Below, in pieces: positions 27,507 to 36,470 of a DNA stretch of 64,000 nucleotides (position 1 is the first letter of the stretch; every line of letters starts with the position of its first letter). Origin of the DNA: Janthinobacterium rivuli (lineage in GTDB: Bacteria > Pseudomonadota > Gammaproteobacteria > Burkholderiales > Burkholderiaceae_D); assembly GCF_029690045.1 (NCBI RefSeq), contig NZ_CP121464.1:62001-126000 (forward strand). The letters run 5' to 3'. The notes below the pieces were generated by a model. It saw only the letters and a list, made by a program, of their open reading frames with translations. It was not told the origin of the DNA and did not search any database. A program made the position numbers and the translations under genes.

Positions 27507-28558
27507 GATGTCATTCCCATCAGTTCAGTTGCAGGTAAAGAAGTAGGTACAGAAGCAGGCACTGCGGCGACACTGGAGCCGCGCACGTGCAGCTCGGGTG
27601 CGATGCTGCGCTGCTGGCGCGGCAAGGCGGGGTCGGCGATGCGCGCCAGCAGGCAGGCGGCCGTGATGTGGCCCAGCTCGCGCGTATTTTGCGCCACGCT
27701 GGTCAAGGCCGGATGCACGAAGCTGGCCAGGTCGATATCGTCGAAGCCGACAACGGCCAGTTCACCGGGCACGGCAATGCCGCGCTCGGCGGCGGCGCGC
27801 AGGGCGCCAAAGGCCATCAAGTCATTGCAGCAGAACAAGGCGTCCGGGCGCTGGCCTGGCGGCAGCGCCAGCAAGTCCAGCGCGGCCGCATAGCCGCCCG
27901 CGCTCGTAAAATCGCTATGCACGCACAGGGTATCGGCCAGGGCCAGACCCGCCTCCGCCATGGCGCTGCGCACGCCAGCGATGCGGTCATTGGAAATGCT
28001 CACTTCGCGCGGGCCGGCGATGCAGGCGAGGCGCCGGCGTCCCAGCCCCAGCAGATGGCGCGCGGCCAGCGCACCACCGGCGCGGTTGTCGACGGCCACG
28101 GCATCGATGGACAGGTCGCTGGGCGCGCGGTCGAGCAGTACGGCCGGTACCTTCATCTTGCGCAGCAATTCGCCATCGCTGTCGGCCAGCGCGGACAAAA
28201 TCAGGCCGTCGCAGCGCTTGGTCAAGAGCACATTTAAATAGTCGCGCTGCTTGACGGGGTCGTCATCGGAATTGCACAAAATGACGCTGTAACCGGCCGC
28301 GTAGCAACTGTCTTCGATGCCGCGCGCCACTTCCGAAAAATACGGATTCGTATTATTCGGAATGATCAGGCCAATGGTGCCCGTGCTGCGGCTGCGCAAG
28401 GAACGCGCCAGCGCGCTGGGCACGTAATGCAGTGCCTCCGCCGCCGCCAGCACGGCGCGGCGCGCCTCGTCGCTGACGGGGCGGGTATTGTTGAGGACGT
28501 GCGACACGGTGGTAAACGACACCCCCGCCGCCTGCGCCACTTGTTTGATGGTTGCCAT
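27503..28558 (-). CDS. rbsR: LacI-family ribose operon regulator
   Basis: 351 residues. The N-terminal LacI helix-turn-helix reads MATIKQVAQAAGVSFTTVSH with hinge helix PSALARSLRS. A periplasmic-binding-protein-like sensor follows (GLIIPNNTNPYFSEVARGIE; GFDDIDLASFVHPALTSV). By position inside the rbs operon it is the ribose repressor. The 18-bp palindrome upstream of rbsB is a GCAAACGTTTGC-centred site of the kind bound by RbsR/PurR. Encoding the repressor inside the operon it would control implies autoregulation. Confidence 0.92.
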   Translation of the reverse strand: MATIKQVAQAAGVSFTTVSHVLNNTRPVSDEARRAVLAAAEALHYVPSALARSLRSRSTGTIGLIIPNNTNPYFSEVARGIEDSCYAAGYSVILCNSDDDPVKQRDYLNVLLTKRCDGLILSALADSDGELLRKMKVPAVLLDRAPSDLSIDAVAVDNRAGGALAARHLLGLGRRRLACIAGPREVSISNDRIAGVRSAMAEAGLALADTLCVHSDFTSAGGYAAALDLLALPPGQRPDALFCCNDLMAFGALRAAAERGIAVPGELAVVGFDDIDLASFVHPALTSVAQNTRELGHITAACLLARIADPALPRQQRSIAPELHVRGSSVAAVPASVPTSLPATELMGMTS

Positions 28559-28567
28559 GGGCCAGTA

Positions 28568-29539
28568 TTATGAACGTTCACCGCGGCGGCGGTAGGTATC
28601 GAGCACCACGGCCGCGACGATCACCAGGCCCGTGACGATGCGTTTCACGGGTTCGGACACGCCCACTTGCGCCAGGCCCGCTTCCAGCACGGAAATGATC
28701 AATACGCCAATAAACGTGCTGATGACGGAACCGCGTCCGCCCATCAGGCTCGTGCCGCCGATCACGACGGCGGCGATCACTTGCAATTCCATGCCCACGC
28801 CGCCGTTCGGGTCGGCCGCTTCCAAGCGCGAGACCTGGAACAGCGCGCCCACGCCGGCGAGAAAACCCATCAAGGCAAACACCAGCACTTTCGATGGTTT
28901 TGTATTGATGCCGGACAAACGCACGGCTTCTTCATTCGTGCCGATGCCGATCCAGTGGCGTCCCAGCACCGTGCGCGTGAGCACCAGGTGGCCGATGACG
29001 ACGATGGCGATCGAGGCGATGAAGGCGGGCGACAGGCCGAAGGCGATCGGCGAGCTGATGCCGTCAACGGCGCTGCCGATGTATTCCGTGCGCGAGTTCG
29101 TCACCTGATACGCCATGCCGCGCGCCATTTCCAGCACGCCCAGGGAGACGATGAACGAGGGAATGCGCCAGCCGACGGAAATGAGGCCCGTCGTGGCACC
29201 GCACAGGGCGGCAACGAACATGCCCAGCAGGGCCGCGCTCCACACGGGCCAGCCCCAGTGCACGACGGCCAGCGACAGCACGGACGCGGCCAGCGCCATC
29301 ACGGAACCGACCGATAAATCGATGCCGCCGATGATCAGGACAAAGGTCATGCCAACGGCCATCACGACGAGGGTCGGGATGTTGTTCGACAGGGTGCTGA
29401 GGGTGGCGAGCGTGAAAAAGTTTTCGCTGGCAAACGAGAACAGCACGCACATGGCGACCAGGGCGCCGATCAGGCCCGCATAGTTTTTCAGGTCGGCCAG
29501 GCTGCGCTGCAGATACGATGGGGAAGAGGTAGTGGTCAT
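28568..29539 (-). CDS. rbsC: Ribose ABC transporter permease
   Basis: The inner-membrane channel subunit of the RbsABC importer. 323 residues with roughly ten membrane segments and the family signature blocks FVLIIGGIDLSVGSVMALAA and AAVVIGGTSLMGGRGSV (EAA-like loop). Length equals E. coli RbsC (321). It is 18 bases after rbsA and nine before rbsR. Confidence 0.96.
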   Translation of the reverse strand: MTTTSSPSYLQRSLADLKNYAGLIGALVAMCVLFSFASENFFTLATLSTLSNNIPTLVVMAVGMTFVLIIGGIDLSVGSVMALAASVLSLAVVHWGWPVWSAALLGMFVAALCGATTGLISVGWRIPSFIVSLGVLEMARGMAYQVTNSRTEYIGSAVDGISSPIAFGLSPAFIASIAIVVIGHLVLTRTVLGRHWIGIGTNEEAVRLSGINTKPSKVLVFALMGFLAGVGALFQVSRLEAADPNGGVGMELQVIAAVVIGGTSLMGGRGSVISTFIGVLIISVLEAGLAQVGVSEPVKRIVTGLVIVAAVVLDTYRRRGERS

Positions 29540-29557
29540 GGGAATCTTTCCGGCGGA

Positions 29558-31111
29558 TCAGGCCGCAGCTGGAGTGGAAGTGGGGGTCAAATAGCCGGAG
29601 AAGGCGGCCGACAGCAGCGCGTCCTGGCTCCAGGCGCCGCGCTCGAAGGTGTCGACGATGCTGCCCGCGCTCATGACGGCGATGCGGTCGCAGATCAGCA
29701 TCAGTTCGCGCAAGTCGCTCGATACGATGACGAGGCCCTTGCCCTGGCGCGCCTGTTCGGCCAGCACCTGATAAATATCAAACTTGGCGCCGATATCGAT
29801 GCCGCGCGTAGGCTCGTCAAACAGCATCACGGGGCAGTCGCGGTACAGCCAGCGGGCGATCACCACTTTTTGCTGGTTACCGCCGGACAATTCAGCCACC
29901 GTTTGCGCGCTGTTGCGCGAACGGATGCCCAGGCGTTGAATATAATCGTCGGCCACCGACGCTTCGGACGCGTCGTTGAGCCAGCCCGCGCCACTGACCG
30001 TGTCGAGCGCAGCCAGGGTCGTGTTGACGGCGATGGACTGGCGCAACAACAAGCCTTGTCCCTTGCGGTCTTCCGTGATCATGGCGATGCCGGCCTTTAC
30101 CGCTGCCTGCGGCGAGGTCAGAGCGGCCGGCGTTTCGCTGTCGCCAAGGAACACGTCACCGGCATCGGCACGGTCGGCGCCGAAGATCAGGCGCAGCAAT
30201 TCCGTGCGGCCAGAGCCGATCAGGCCGGCGATGCCGAGGATTTCGCCGGCGCGCAAGTCAAACGAAGTCGAGTTGACGACCTTGCCGCGCGCCAATCCCC
30301 GCACGCGCAGCAATGGCGCGCCGATGGTGCGACCGCTCAGGTCCACCGCGTCGTCGGCCGAACGGCCCACCATCAGGCTGACCAGGTCGGCGGCGGAATG
30401 GCCCGCGATATCGTCATCGCAGACGAGCTGGCCATCGCGCAGCACGGCGATGCGGTCGGCCACGCGCTTGAGTTCTTCCAGGCGGTGGGAAATATAGATG
30501 ATGCACACGCCTTCGGCTTTCAGGCGCTCGATTTGCAGGAACAGCAATTCCACTTCGCGGTGCGTCAGCATGGCCGTCGGCTCATCTAACACCAACAGGC
30601 GGCAGGCGCCGATCAAATTGCGCGCGATCTCGATCATTTGCTGGTGGCCGATGCCCAGTTCGCCCACGAGGGTCCACGGGTCGAGACCGCCCAGGCCCAC
30701 TTTTTCCATCTGTTCGCGCGCATCGCGTTCGAGGCGCGTACGGTCGATGAAGCCGAAGCGCTGCGGCAGGTTTTTCAGGTACAGGTTTTCCGCGATCGAC
30801 AGGGTGGGAATCAAATTGAGTTCCTGCATCACCATGCGGATACCCAGCGCCTCGGCGGCGCCGCGCGAGGCGGGCTGGTAGGGCTTGCCGTCGAGCAGCA
30901 TCGTGCCCGTGGTGGCTTGCTCCAGGCCGCAGATGATCTTCGACAAGGTACTCTTGCCCGCGCCGTTCTCGCCCGTCAGCGCCAGCACCTGGCCAGGGGC
31001 GAAGCGCAGGCCCACGCCGCCCAGCACGGGGCCGACATAGGATTTGCCGATGTTATCCAGGGTCAATAGAGGGGTGGCGGCTGATGGCGCCGGGGGGATG
31101 TCGATGGGCAT
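29558..31111 (-). CDS. rbsA: Ribose ABC transporter ATPase (double NBD)
   Basis: 517 residues, two fused nucleotide-binding domains. The first has Walker A GENGAGKSTLSK and Walker B LLVLDEPTAML. The second has GLIGSGRTELLR (degenerate Walker A, normal for this sugar family) with signature LSGGNQQKVVIARWL and DEPTRGIDIGAK. The frame is open to 31243; ATG 31111 was chosen because GCGGAG precedes it by eight bases and the conserved core begins 20 residues later (PLLTLDNIGKSY). Confidence 0.96.
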   Translation of the reverse strand: MPIDIPPAPSAATPLLTLDNIGKSYVGPVLGGVGLRFAPGQVLALTGENGAGKSTLSKIICGLEQATTGTMLLDGKPYQPASRGAAEALGIRMVMQELNLIPTLSIAENLYLKNLPQRFGFIDRTRLERDAREQMEKVGLGGLDPWTLVGELGIGHQQMIEIARNLIGACRLLVLDEPTAMLTHREVELLFLQIERLKAEGVCIIYISHRLEELKRVADRIAVLRDGQLVCDDDIAGHSAADLVSLMVGRSADDAVDLSGRTIGAPLLRVRGLARGKVVNSTSFDLRAGEILGIAGLIGSGRTELLRLIFGADRADAGDVFLGDSETPAALTSPQAAVKAGIAMITEDRKGQGLLLRQSIAVNTTLAALDTVSGAGWLNDASEASVADDYIQRLGIRSRNSAQTVAELSGGNQQKVVIARWLYRDCPVMLFDEPTRGIDIGAKFDIYQVLAEQARQGKGLVIVSSDLRELMLICDRIAVMSAGSIVDTFERGAWSQDALLSAAFSGYLTPTSTPAAA

Positions 31112-31190
31112 GATAAAACTCCGCGGGAAAAGACGGCGGGGCCGGCGCCAGCAAGGTTGCGATGGCGCTGGCCCCGGCGGGATCAAACGA

Positions 31191-32150
31191 TCAGGACTTG
31201 GCGCCCTTGGCGACCAGTTCGACCTTGGTTTCGATGACGCCACCCAGATCGGCCTGTTTCTTCTTCTGCGCCAGCGCTTTCAGCACGGTCTCGATGCCGA
31301 ACACGGCTTGCTGCGAACCGAACTGGTCGGCGGTAGCCAGCACGCGGCCATCGGCCAGCATCGGCTTGATGGCGTTGATGTTGTCGTAGCCGACGACGAG
31401 CACTTTGCCCGTCTTGCCGGCCGCCTTGATGGCGGAAATGGCGCCGATGGCCATGTTGTCGTTACCGCACAGCAAAGCCTTGATGTTCGGATTGGCGTTC
31501 AGCATGGCGGCCGCGACCGTGTTGGCAGGAGCGATTTCCCACTGGCCCGACTGCACGCTGACGACCTTGGCGCCGGCCGCGTTCATGGCGTCCTGGAAGC
31601 CCAGGGTGCGCTGCTGCGCGTTGTAGGTGGTCGAGACGCCTTCGATGATGCCGACAGGATCGCCCTTCTTGATCTGCTTGGCCAGGAAGTCGCCGACGAC
31701 CTTGGCGCCCTTGCGGTTGTCCGGGCCGACGAACGGTACGGAAATACCCTTCTCTTTCAGGGCGCCTTCGTCGAGCTTGTTGTCGATATTGACGACGATG
31801 ATGCCCGCGTCGATGGCTTTCTTCAGTACCGGCACCAGCGCTTTCGAGTCAGCCGGGGCGATCACCAGCGCGTTGACGCGCGAGACGATCATTTGCTCGA
31901 CCAGCTTGATCTGGCTCGACGTATCCGTTTCATCCTTGATGCCGTTCGACAGCAAGTCGTACTTGGCGGCATTGGCCTTCTGATGCGCCTTGGCGCCATT
32001 TTCCATGGTCAGGAAAAATTCATTGGCGAGCGACTTCATCACCAATGCGACCTTCGGTTTGGCAGGTGTCTGCGCCATCGCCGGCACGGCGGGCAAGGCA
32101 CACACGAGGACAGCGGCGGCAATCATTTTCAGGCGAATACGGGATGTCAT
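31191..32150 (-). CDS. rbsB: Ribose-binding periplasmic protein
   Basis: 319 residues with a signal peptide (MTSRIRLKMIAAAVLVCALP, cleavage near AMA-QT, residue 26). The mature protein is a type I sugar-binding protein (PKVALVMKSLANEFFLTMENGAK; NIDNKLDEGA; LLCGNDNMAIGA; VVGYDNINAIKPML). It is the first gene of the operon and has the strongest upstream control region. Binding of ribose is inferred from the linked rbsK and rbsD. Confidence 0.95.
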   Translation of the reverse strand: MTSRIRLKMIAAAVLVCALPAVPAMAQTPAKPKVALVMKSLANEFFLTMENGAKAHQKANAAKYDLLSNGIKDETDTSSQIKLVEQMIVSRVNALVIAPADSKALVPVLKKAIDAGIIVVNIDNKLDEGALKEKGISVPFVGPDNRKGAKVVGDFLAKQIKKGDPVGIIEGVSTTYNAQQRTLGFQDAMNAAGAKVVSVQSGQWEIAPANTVAAAMLNANPNIKALLCGNDNMAIGAISAIKAAGKTGKVLVVGYDNINAIKPMLADGRVLATADQFGSQQAVFGIETVLKALAQKKKQADLGGVIETKVELVAKGAKS

Positions 32151-32210
32151 GAGCGTCTCCAGAGTTGTTGGTCAAGCACGTGTACTGCATGCTTTTTAGG
32201 AAATTCGTTG

Positions 32211-32228
32211 CGCGCAAACGTTTGCGCG
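32211..32228. promoter_or_regulatory. Perfect 18-bp LacI/GalR-type operator upstream of rbsB
   Basis: CGCGCAAACGTTTGCGCG is fully palindromic with the central CG that LacI-family hinge helices recognise, and it matches the GCAAACGTTTGC core of RbsR/PurR sites. It sits 60-78 bases upstream of the rbsB ATG, where it could block transcription. Confidence 0.85.
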
Positions 32229-32357
32229 AAGCGAATAGTGCCTCAATGCCCTATTACAGTGCAAGCAAAACTGTATGTGCGGTGCAGCAAAAAGGCAGCG
32301 TCCAGAGGGAAACATCCAGGCTGATGCGATCAGCCTGGCGAGGGGAAATGCGTGGAT

Positions 32358-33239
32358 TCAGGACTTTGTTGCGGGACGGGCGCTGGCCCATTGCACGGCC
32401 AGCACGCTGGCCAGCACCAGCAGCAAGCCCAGCATCGACCAGCCCGTCATGGCCTGGCCCAGCAAGGCCCAGCCCAGCACGACGGCCATCAGGGGACTGA
32501 GCAGTCCCAACGAAGAGACGGCCACGGGCGACAGCCTGGCGATGCCGCGGAACCACAAGGCGTACGCCAGCAGGGCGCCGGCCAGGCACAGGTAGGCGTA
32601 GGCCAGCACTTGCTGCAGGGATAATGCAGGCAAGGGCGCGTCAGCCAGCCAGGCGACGGGCGCCAGCATCAGGCCGCCGAGCAGCAATTGCCAGCCCGTC
32701 AGCGCCAGCACGGGCAAGTCCGGCTTCCAGCGCCGCGTCAGATAGGTGCCGGCCGCCATGCAGGCCGTGCCACCCAGCGCGGCGGCGATGCCGACCGGTT
32801 CCCACACGGTGCGCGGCGACAGCAACAAAACACCCATGCCAGCCACGCCCAGCACGCTGGCCCCCAAGGCCAGGCGGGCCGGACGGCGCCCTTCCACGCC
32901 CCAGGCCAAGCCCATCACCAGCAGCGGCTGGATGGCGCCCACCACGGCCGCCAGGCCGCCCGGCAAGCGGTAGGCGGCGACGAACAGCAGCGCCTGGAAT
33001 ACGCCGATATTCAACGCGGACAGGATCAGCACGCGCATCCAGTCACGCCGCGCGGGCAGGCGCCGCATGACCAGCAGCAACAGCAAGCCGGCCGGCAGCA
33101 CGCGGATCAGGGCCGCCGTGAAGGGCCGGTCGGGCGGCAGCAGTTCGGACGTGACGATATACGTGGAACCCCAGATCAGGGGCGCCAGCGCCGTGAGCAG
33201 AATATCGCCCCAGGCGGGGCGGACGGAAGAAGAAGCCAT
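32358..33239 (-). CDS. EamA-family (DMT) exporter
   Basis: 293 residues with ten predicted membrane segments in two EamA repeats (about 12-140 and 150-285): LAPLIWGSTYIVTSELLPPDRP, VVGAIQPLLVMGLAW, LTGWQLLLGGLMLAP, SLGLLSPLMAVVLGW. This is typical of drug/metabolite efflux proteins. No substrate can be inferred. It is a single gene, read toward rbsB's promoter side, with two palindromes directly upstream that suggest control by a MarR-type repressor. Confidence 0.9.
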   Translation of the reverse strand: MASSSVRPAWGDILLTALAPLIWGSTYIVTSELLPPDRPFTAALIRVLPAGLLLLLVMRRLPARRDWMRVLILSALNIGVFQALLFVAAYRLPGGLAAVVGAIQPLLVMGLAWGVEGRRPARLALGASVLGVAGMGVLLLSPRTVWEPVGIAAALGGTACMAAGTYLTRRWKPDLPVLALTGWQLLLGGLMLAPVAWLADAPLPALSLQQVLAYAYLCLAGALLAYALWFRGIARLSPVAVSSLGLLSPLMAVVLGWALLGQAMTGWSMLGLLLVLASVLAVQWASARPATKS

Positions 33240-33244
33240 ACAAC

Positions 33245-33262
33245 TATCTCGACACTAAGATA
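33245..33262. promoter_or_regulatory. Palindromic operator 1 upstream of EamA exporter
   Basis: TATCTCGACACTAAGATA has five-base outer arms (TATCT/AGATA) and starts six bases before the exporter's ATG. It is a degenerate version of the second site 40 bases away. Confidence 0.6.
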
Positions 33263-33284
33263 AAAACTCAGTGTGGACGCGAAC

Positions 33285-33302
33285 TATCTTGATGTCAAGA
33301 TA
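33285..33302. promoter_or_regulatory. Palindromic operator 2 upstream of EamA exporter
   Basis: TATCTTGA-TG-TCAAGATA has perfect eight-base arms. It is spaced 40 bases centre to centre from operator 1, about four helical turns, so two dimers would bind on the same face. The TATCT(T/C)GA half-site is the style of MarR-family regulators. Confidence 0.7.
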
Positions 33303-33332
33303 AATGGGCGTGCGCGCCGCTGCCTGCGGACG

Positions 33333-33358
33333 TAAAAAAGCCCGGCATGGCCGGGCTC
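33333..33358 (-). terminator. Terminator of the zinc-ribbon cluster
   Basis: On the minus strand AGCCCGGC-cat-GCCGGGCT is followed by TTTTTT, about 40 bases after the last gene of the cluster. Confidence 0.85.
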
Positions 33359-33398
33359 GGGGAGCAGATCAGGCGGCAAGCTGCACCGCCTGACAGAT

Positions 33399-34499
33399 TT
33401 AATCGCGCACGCGCCGCAGGGTCGTTACCCGCACGCCGCCCATGCTGATCTGCGCCGTGCTGCCATCGTCGCTGACGATAATATCCATGGCCGCTTCGCC
33501 CGCGCCTTCCGGCGCGATCGTCACGGTATTGCCCTTGGTGGTGAAGGTGGCCTTGGTCGAGGTGCCGTTATTGATCACGCTGTCACTGGTAAATTCCAGG
33601 ACGTTGCCCATCGCCGCCTGCCATTTCCCCACCGCCGGGTGGCCGCCAAAGCTGAACACGCTTTTCAGCTTGTCCAGCATGCCCGCACCCTGCGCGGCTG
33701 GCGCTTTGCCTATCACACCGGTCATGGCCGCCTGGCTCATCTGTGTTTCGTCGATGACTTGCCATTGCTTGTCGACCAGCGCCATCGGCAGTCGCACTTG
33801 CAGGTCACCGTCCGGCAAGCGCTGCAGGATCAGTGCGCGATCCGCAGACTTGGCGAACCACGCCGCCTCATCGGTCAGCGTCAGGGTGGCCTTGGCCATC
33901 GCCACTTGCTGTGCGCCCAGGTCGCGCACCTGATCGTAGCCGCTGACCTTGGCCACTTTCACGCCCTTGGCCACGCACAGCTTGTCGCCGCGCAAGGCCG
34001 CCTTGCCCGGCGCGGCCAGCGCGTAGACAAATTGCGATTGCGCAACCCAGCCTCCGCTGCCTTGTTCGACGGGGGCGTTGTACAACCCGCTGCGCACGAG
34101 GATATCCAGCCATTGCCGAGTGGAACTGTCGTACGACGCCACGCGGATCTCTTCCTTCTGGTACGGCAAGTTGGTGAGGCACAGCAGCTTGTCGCGCACC
34201 GCCTCGTCAGCGGCCAGGTGGGCATCGATGGCGCGGCTGAAACTGCTGGCCGAGGCCGCCTCTGGCTTCAGCAGCCACGCCAGGGCGCCGCCAGCCACGA
34301 CGACCACCGCCAGCACGCTGCCGGCGATCACCACGTGGCGCCGCTTCACGCCGGACAGCGCCGGCGTCGCGGCTGGTGCGGATGCCGGTACAGGAGCGGA
34401 CGCGGGCGCCGGTGCGGCGTTGACGGCCTTGCCGCATTCATCGCAGAAGCGCGCGCCGGGGGCATGGGCGGTGCCGCATTTGGTGCAGAAGTGAGCCAT
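33399..34499 (-). CDS. Zinc-ribbon single-pass membrane protein, large extracytoplasmic domain
   Basis: 366 residues, family not recognised. An N-terminal zinc ribbon (HFCTKCGTAHAPGARFCDECG; Cys pairs at about 5/8 and 19/22) leads to a Pro/Ala linker and one membrane helix at about 56-76 (VVIAGSVLAVVVVAGGALAWLL). About 290 residues outside follow, containing LCLTNLPYQKEEIRVASYDS, RLPDGDLQVRLPMALVDKQW and a C-terminal beta-rich part (VGKWQAAMGNVLEFTSDSVI; VTIAPEGAGEAAMDIIV) that reads like a small ligand-binding barrel. The ribbon would face the cytoplasm. It is the last gene of a four-gene minus-strand run, eight bases after the previous gene. Confidence 0.85.
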   Translation of the reverse strand: MAHFCTKCGTAHAPGARFCDECGKAVNAAPAPASAPVPASAPAATPALSGVKRRHVVIAGSVLAVVVVAGGALAWLLKPEAASASSFSRAIDAHLAADEAVRDKLLCLTNLPYQKEEIRVASYDSSTRQWLDILVRSGLYNAPVEQGSGGWVAQSQFVYALAAPGKAALRGDKLCVAKGVKVAKVSGYDQVRDLGAQQVAMAKATLTLTDEAAWFAKSADRALILQRLPDGDLQVRLPMALVDKQWQVIDETQMSQAAMTGVIGKAPAAQGAGMLDKLKSVFSFGGHPAVGKWQAAMGNVLEFTSDSVINNGTSTKATFTTKGNTVTIAPEGAGEAAMDIIVSDDGSTAQISMGGVRVTTLRRVRD

Positions 34500-34507
34500 G
34501 GTGTGCC

Positions 34508-35632
34508 TTACTTGAGTTTATGCGCGCATTCACCGCAGAACACGTCATCGGACGCGACCGGCGCCTTGCAGCTCGGGCATTGCAGGCTGTCGGCCGGCGC
34601 AGCGGCCGAAGCAGCGGGAGCGGCTGGCGTGGCCGGTGCCGCAGCTTGCTCGGCCAGGGCGCGCGCACGGTCACGCGCTTCCTCGGCTTTTTTCTTGACC
34701 GTGGCCAGGCCGTCGTTCAGGCTCGCTTCCGAGGCGCTGAAATCGACATTGCGCGTGGCGTTCAGGTAAATGATGCACACGCCCTTGGTGAAGATCAGGC
34801 CAGGTACCACGGCCGCGGCCGCCAGCAGCAAGCCGCCGCCCAGGCCCGCTGCGATGATGTAGCCGGAACCGCCATTCAAACCCGAAGCCAGGGTGTACAT
34901 ATTCATCTGGCCGCCCAGGCCCAGGATGCCTGCGGACATGCCGCTGGTCAGCGATACGCCGGTACCGACCACGCCAAAGATCAGCAGCGCCACAAACGTC
35001 GTGATCAGGAACAGCAGCACTTCCAGCAGAATCACGGACACCAGCTTGGTGCGCACGATCAGGTTCAGGCGGGCAATGATCTGGAATATGGTGGCGCCCG
35101 ACCAGGCGGCAGGGCCGGCCAGCGGCAGCATCACGTAGAACAGCGCAAACACCAGCACGCCCAGCACGATGGCCGACAGCGGGAAGACGACCGTGTACAG
35201 CACGGGGCCGAGCACGGGAATCTTGCAGACAAACAAGATGATGGCGATGGTGATCATGGCCGCCAGCACGATTAAAAATTCAAGGAAGACGACCGCGATC
35301 AGGCGGTGGCTCGTGTACAGCGAAACGAGCATGGCATCAACCAGGCTCATGCCAGGCTGGCCTTGCGCATCGCGCATCAGCATGATGCCGACGGCGTTGG
35401 AGCCGTAAAACATCACGAGGAAAGCCATCAGGCCACCGACAAAGACCAGCAGCGGACTGCTCATGCCGCCGGCAAGCATCGTCAGCACGCCACCGACGAG
35501 CACGGCGCTGATGAAGGTCAGGGCCAGCAGCGCAATCGCGCGAAAGTTCCTGATGGCGTCGGTCGCTTCGATCAGCGAGCCCACGGCGGAGGAAAAGGGA
35601 AGAGGTTGATGTGTTTGTGTGGAAATGGTCAT
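34508..35632 (-). CDS. Polytopic membrane protein with C-terminal zinc ribbon
   Basis: 374 residues, not assigned to a family. Six or more membrane segments occupy about 30-300 (AIALLALTFISAVLVGGVLT; LVFVGGLMAFLVMFYG; AVVFLEFLIVLAAMITIAII; LLEVLLFLITTFVALLIFG; ILAAGL-like region near 262). A coiled, charged segment (about 313-340) and an Ala-rich linker end in a zinc ribbon, QCPSCKAPVASDDVFCGECAHK. The ribbon is at the opposite end from its neighbours' but also on the cytoplasmic side. A Gly-rich stretch lies near 225-290. Confidence 0.82.
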   Translation of the reverse strand: MTISTQTHQPLPFSSAVGSLIEATDAIRNFRAIALLALTFISAVLVGGVLTMLAGGMSSPLLVFVGGLMAFLVMFYGSNAVGIMLMRDAQGQPGMSLVDAMLVSLYTSHRLIAVVFLEFLIVLAAMITIAIILFVCKIPVLGPVLYTVVFPLSAIVLGVLVFALFYVMLPLAGPAAWSGATIFQIIARLNLIVRTKLVSVILLEVLLFLITTFVALLIFGVVGTGVSLTSGMSAGILGLGGQMNMYTLASGLNGGSGYIIAAGLGGGLLLAAAAVVPGLIFTKGVCIIYLNATRNVDFSASEASLNDGLATVKKKAEEARDRARALAEQAAAPATPAAPAASAAAPADSLQCPSCKAPVASDDVFCGECAHKLK

Positions 35633-35697
35633 GTCTGGCCTGGAAGGGGTGAATCGGGAGGGGACGGCCTGCCTGGCCGTCCCATGGTCATGCTGTG

Positions 35698-36423
35698 TCA
35701 GTAGGCGAGCGCCAGTTGCAACTCGTTCGCGGGCGCCTGGCGCTGGACGATCTGCAGCTTGACGTCCTGGCCGCCGACGCGCTTGCTATTCAGGTACAGC
35801 GCCGTGCGTACCGGGTAAATGCCCTGCGGCACGCCTTCAGGCATGGGAATCGAGAAGCCGCCCTTGTAGGCGCCGCTGCCGTTATTGCTGCTGACCACCT
35901 TGCGCACGGTTTTGATCAGGTCGCCATTTGGCTTGTACAGGCTCAATTCCTCTTCCACCAGCGGGTTCGGATCGCGCGTGCCGGCCGCCACTTCGATGTA
36001 CGAATTGGTCTGCGCCTTCTGGCCCGGACGCACGGAGGACGGCGTAAAGCCCGTCTCGTATTTCACCAGGGTCGACTGCTCGGGCAGCTTGCCCTTGTTG
36101 GCCACCTTGTAGTCCGTCTGCACCTGCTGCGCCGTCTTGACTTGCTGGCTTTGATAATTCAGGGCCACGCAGGCGAGCGCGCCCAGGCTGGCGCCCAGGG
36201 CCGCGCCGCGCACGGTGTTGTTGCCGCCACCCAGCAAGCCGCCCACGACGGCGCCGATGCCGGCCAGCATGGCCGTATTGCATTCGCCACTGGCCGCTTC
36301 CGTGCCTGCGGTGGTGGTATTGCCTGTGGCGCCAGGGCCGCCCGGCGCGGCGCAGCCGGCCAGCATCGACGACACGACCAGCATCGCCACCAGGGGCTTG
36401 GCCATTTGTTTCAAGTTTTTCAC
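35698..36423 (-). CDS. Glycine-zipper lipoprotein
   Basis: 241 residues from a GTG start at 36423, preferred to the upstream ATG because CGGAGAATAAC stands directly before it. Signal peptide with lipobox MLVVSSMLAGC-A gives Cys about 24 for lipidation. A glycine-zipper segment follows (MLAGIGAVVGGLLGGGNNTV, ALGASLGALACVAL), then a soluble domain with the sequence ELSLYKPNGDLIKTVRKVVS and GIYPVRTALYLNSKRVGGQ, which looks like a beta-sandwich. The Gly zipper resembles outer-membrane lipoproteins of the Slp/OsmB/17-kDa type. It is part of the zinc-ribbon cluster. Confidence 0.82.
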   Translation of the reverse strand: MKNLKQMAKPLVAMLVVSSMLAGCAAPGGPGATGNTTTAGTEAASGECNTAMLAGIGAVVGGLLGGGNNTVRGAALGASLGALACVALNYQSQQVKTAQQVQTDYKVANKGKLPEQSTLVKYETGFTPSSVRPGQKAQTNSYIEVAAGTRDPNPLVEEELSLYKPNGDLIKTVRKVVSSNNGSGAYKGGFSIPMPEGVPQGIYPVRTALYLNSKRVGGQDVKLQIVQRQAPANELQLALAY

Positions 36424-36470
36424 GTTATTCTCCGAAAGAATCAAAATAGGAATGGGCGGAAAGCTGCGGC

